DNA from: Parachlorella kessleri
Lineage: Eukaryota > Chlorophyta > Trebouxiophyceae > Chlorellales > Chlorellaceae
Reading direction: 5' to 3'
Length of the DNA: 18,242 nt
Assembly (NCBI GenBank): GCA_001598975.1
Contig: BBXU01002942.1
Coordinates: 1-18,242, forward strand
In this document: positions 17,315 to 18,242 of the stretch, one piece after another
Layout: each line of letters starts with the position of its first letter
How positions within the stretch are numbered: position 1 is the first letter of the stretch
Program-made: the position numbers and the translations under genes
Notes under the pieces: model-generated
The model's input: the letters and a program-made list of their open reading frames with translations, nothing else
Databases searched by the model: none
Told to the model about the DNA's origin: nothing

Positions 17315-18224
17315 CTGGGGCCAGGGTCTGGGCTGTCCCTGAAAGGCGGAGCGCATCGGCCAGAAAACGAGGCAGCGGTGACATGTGTTGTGCGGCGAAA
17401 CACCCCCTGCCTTTGGAGCTGGTTGCAGCCCAGGGAGTCTTGTCCAGATGAGATCTTGCAGGATCTAAGCATGGATCTCGGGTCCCAGATCCCTTGATCC
17501 GGATACTGTTGAGTCCGTACAACAAAGCTGGAAGAGTGTTATTAATGCTTTGACACAGCCCTAGTGATCATACAATAGTCCCAAGGTGGCCTGCTATCTA
17601 GAAAACCCTTGAGTGCGCGGCTTTCCTACGCTCGCCCAGTTCGTACAATGTTGTATCAAGCCTCTTTCTGCGCGCTTACTCTACCAGCGGCAATAACACA
17701 TACGCCACATGGGTTATGGCCTCCTGTCGGTGAGAGCGTCCTTTGCGAGACTACGAAGGCCGCATGGCACCACCGTGCACCGGTGCTGCACACATTGCAA
17801 CGCCACCACCAGTCGAGCATTGACGTGTCCAGCCTCCATGCTCTTCCCTTCCAGACGCGCTACGTATACGCTGCAGGTGCGTACGCGGCTGCTCTTGAAC
17901 GCGGTTCAAACTGAGCATACAAAGTTCTGTTGGTCTCCTCAATAAATTGACGACCTAGCACCGACAGGAACCAGCTGTGCACCACCATGGAGGCACTGGG
18001 GGTGCTAGCATGTTGGGCACGAGTCTTTCAGGTGTGGCACCCAACCTTCTGACGCCAAGCATGAACTTTCTGCTGCCCCGTTCTAAGCTTCCTACCGTCG
18101 TAGGTTTATAGTAGGGAGAGTACATCTTTTCAAGCTGGGTACCCTCTAGTCATATTGTGGGTACCTTGTAACCCCCTCCAAAATGGGAAGGTCCGGGGGT
18201 GGATTGTAGTTGTTGTGGGTGGTT
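17315..18224. other. Stretch without a supported gene
   Basis: Frames of 60-100 codons on both strands (for example 17609-17914 +) have no recognisable motif. A TGTAA at 18167-18171 could serve a + strand transcript, but none was identified. Confidence 0.45.
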
Positions 18225-18242
18225 GGGTGTGTGTGTGTGTGT
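18223..18242 (+). repeat. (GT)n microsatellite at window end
   Basis: A GT dinucleotide run reaches the last base of the window, so its full length is not visible. It may lie in another intron. Confidence 0.8.

Noticed and set aside
1..18242. CRISPR arrays, bacterial operons, prophage or insertion sequences.
   Set aside because: No regularly spaced short repeats, no transposase motifs and no Shine-Dalgarno-led gene series; introns show it is eukaryotic nuclear DNA.

Overview
The window looks like nuclear DNA of a green alga, probably a chlorophycean (volvocine or Haematococcus-like). The reasons are coding exons broken by short introns with GT(A/G)AGT-type donors and (T/G)CAG acceptors, TGTAA poly(A)-type signals behind the genes, (GT)n and poly-G tracts inside introns, and protein types typical of algal extracellular matrix (proline-rich stretch plus jacalin-like repeats, hevein domains, Kazal domain). 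The species call is inference. Nothing resembles bacterial operons. All exon models were made by hand from splice consensus and phase agreement; there is no transcript evidence. || Layout. (1) Positions 1-1675, + strand: 3' part of a gene encoding a proline-rich linker and a cysteine-containing jacalin-like lectin region. (2) About 2900-5590, - strand: a multi-exon gene I cannot name. Its first three exons join in perfect phase into 172 codons ending at a TGA; coding-like exons continue beyond the stop (4636-4697, 4262-4405, 3199-3817) but do not all join in frame, so it is decayed, recoded, or holds splice sites I did not resolve. (3) 5640-8300: no convincing gene, but a diverged ~110-bp direct duplication (7235/7369). 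(4) 8566-10437, + strand: a clean four-exon gene for a secreted, membrane-anchored protein with a signal peptide, three eight-cysteine hevein-type (CBM18) modules, a probable beta-helix-like segment, a Pro-rich stalk, one transmembrane helix and a short basic tail. (5) 10440-13360: mostly non-coding or weak exon candidates, with a ~58-bp repeated element (11055/11507) and (CA)n. (6) 13594-16091, + strand: a five-exon gene joining a signal peptide, a Kazal-type protease-inhibitor domain and a V8/glutamyl-endopeptidase-like S1 serine protease with a complete His-Asp-Ser triad. The Kazal exon carries a one-base frame conflict. (7) 16250-18242: no complete gene; a probable exon remnant on the - strand (17060-17314) with a frameshifting 13-bp tandem duplication, and a (GT)n tract at the window end. 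|| The three recognisable + strand products (lectin-like, hevein-like, protease with inhibitor domain) all look secreted or surface-exposed. This suggests a neighbourhood concerned with cell wall or extracellular matrix and possibly interaction with other organisms, though chance adjacency is possible in a eukaryotic genome. The most interesting items are the inhibitor-plus-protease fusion with a possible splice switch, and the membrane-anchored three-hevein protein whose sugar-binding aromatic residues are largely replaced.
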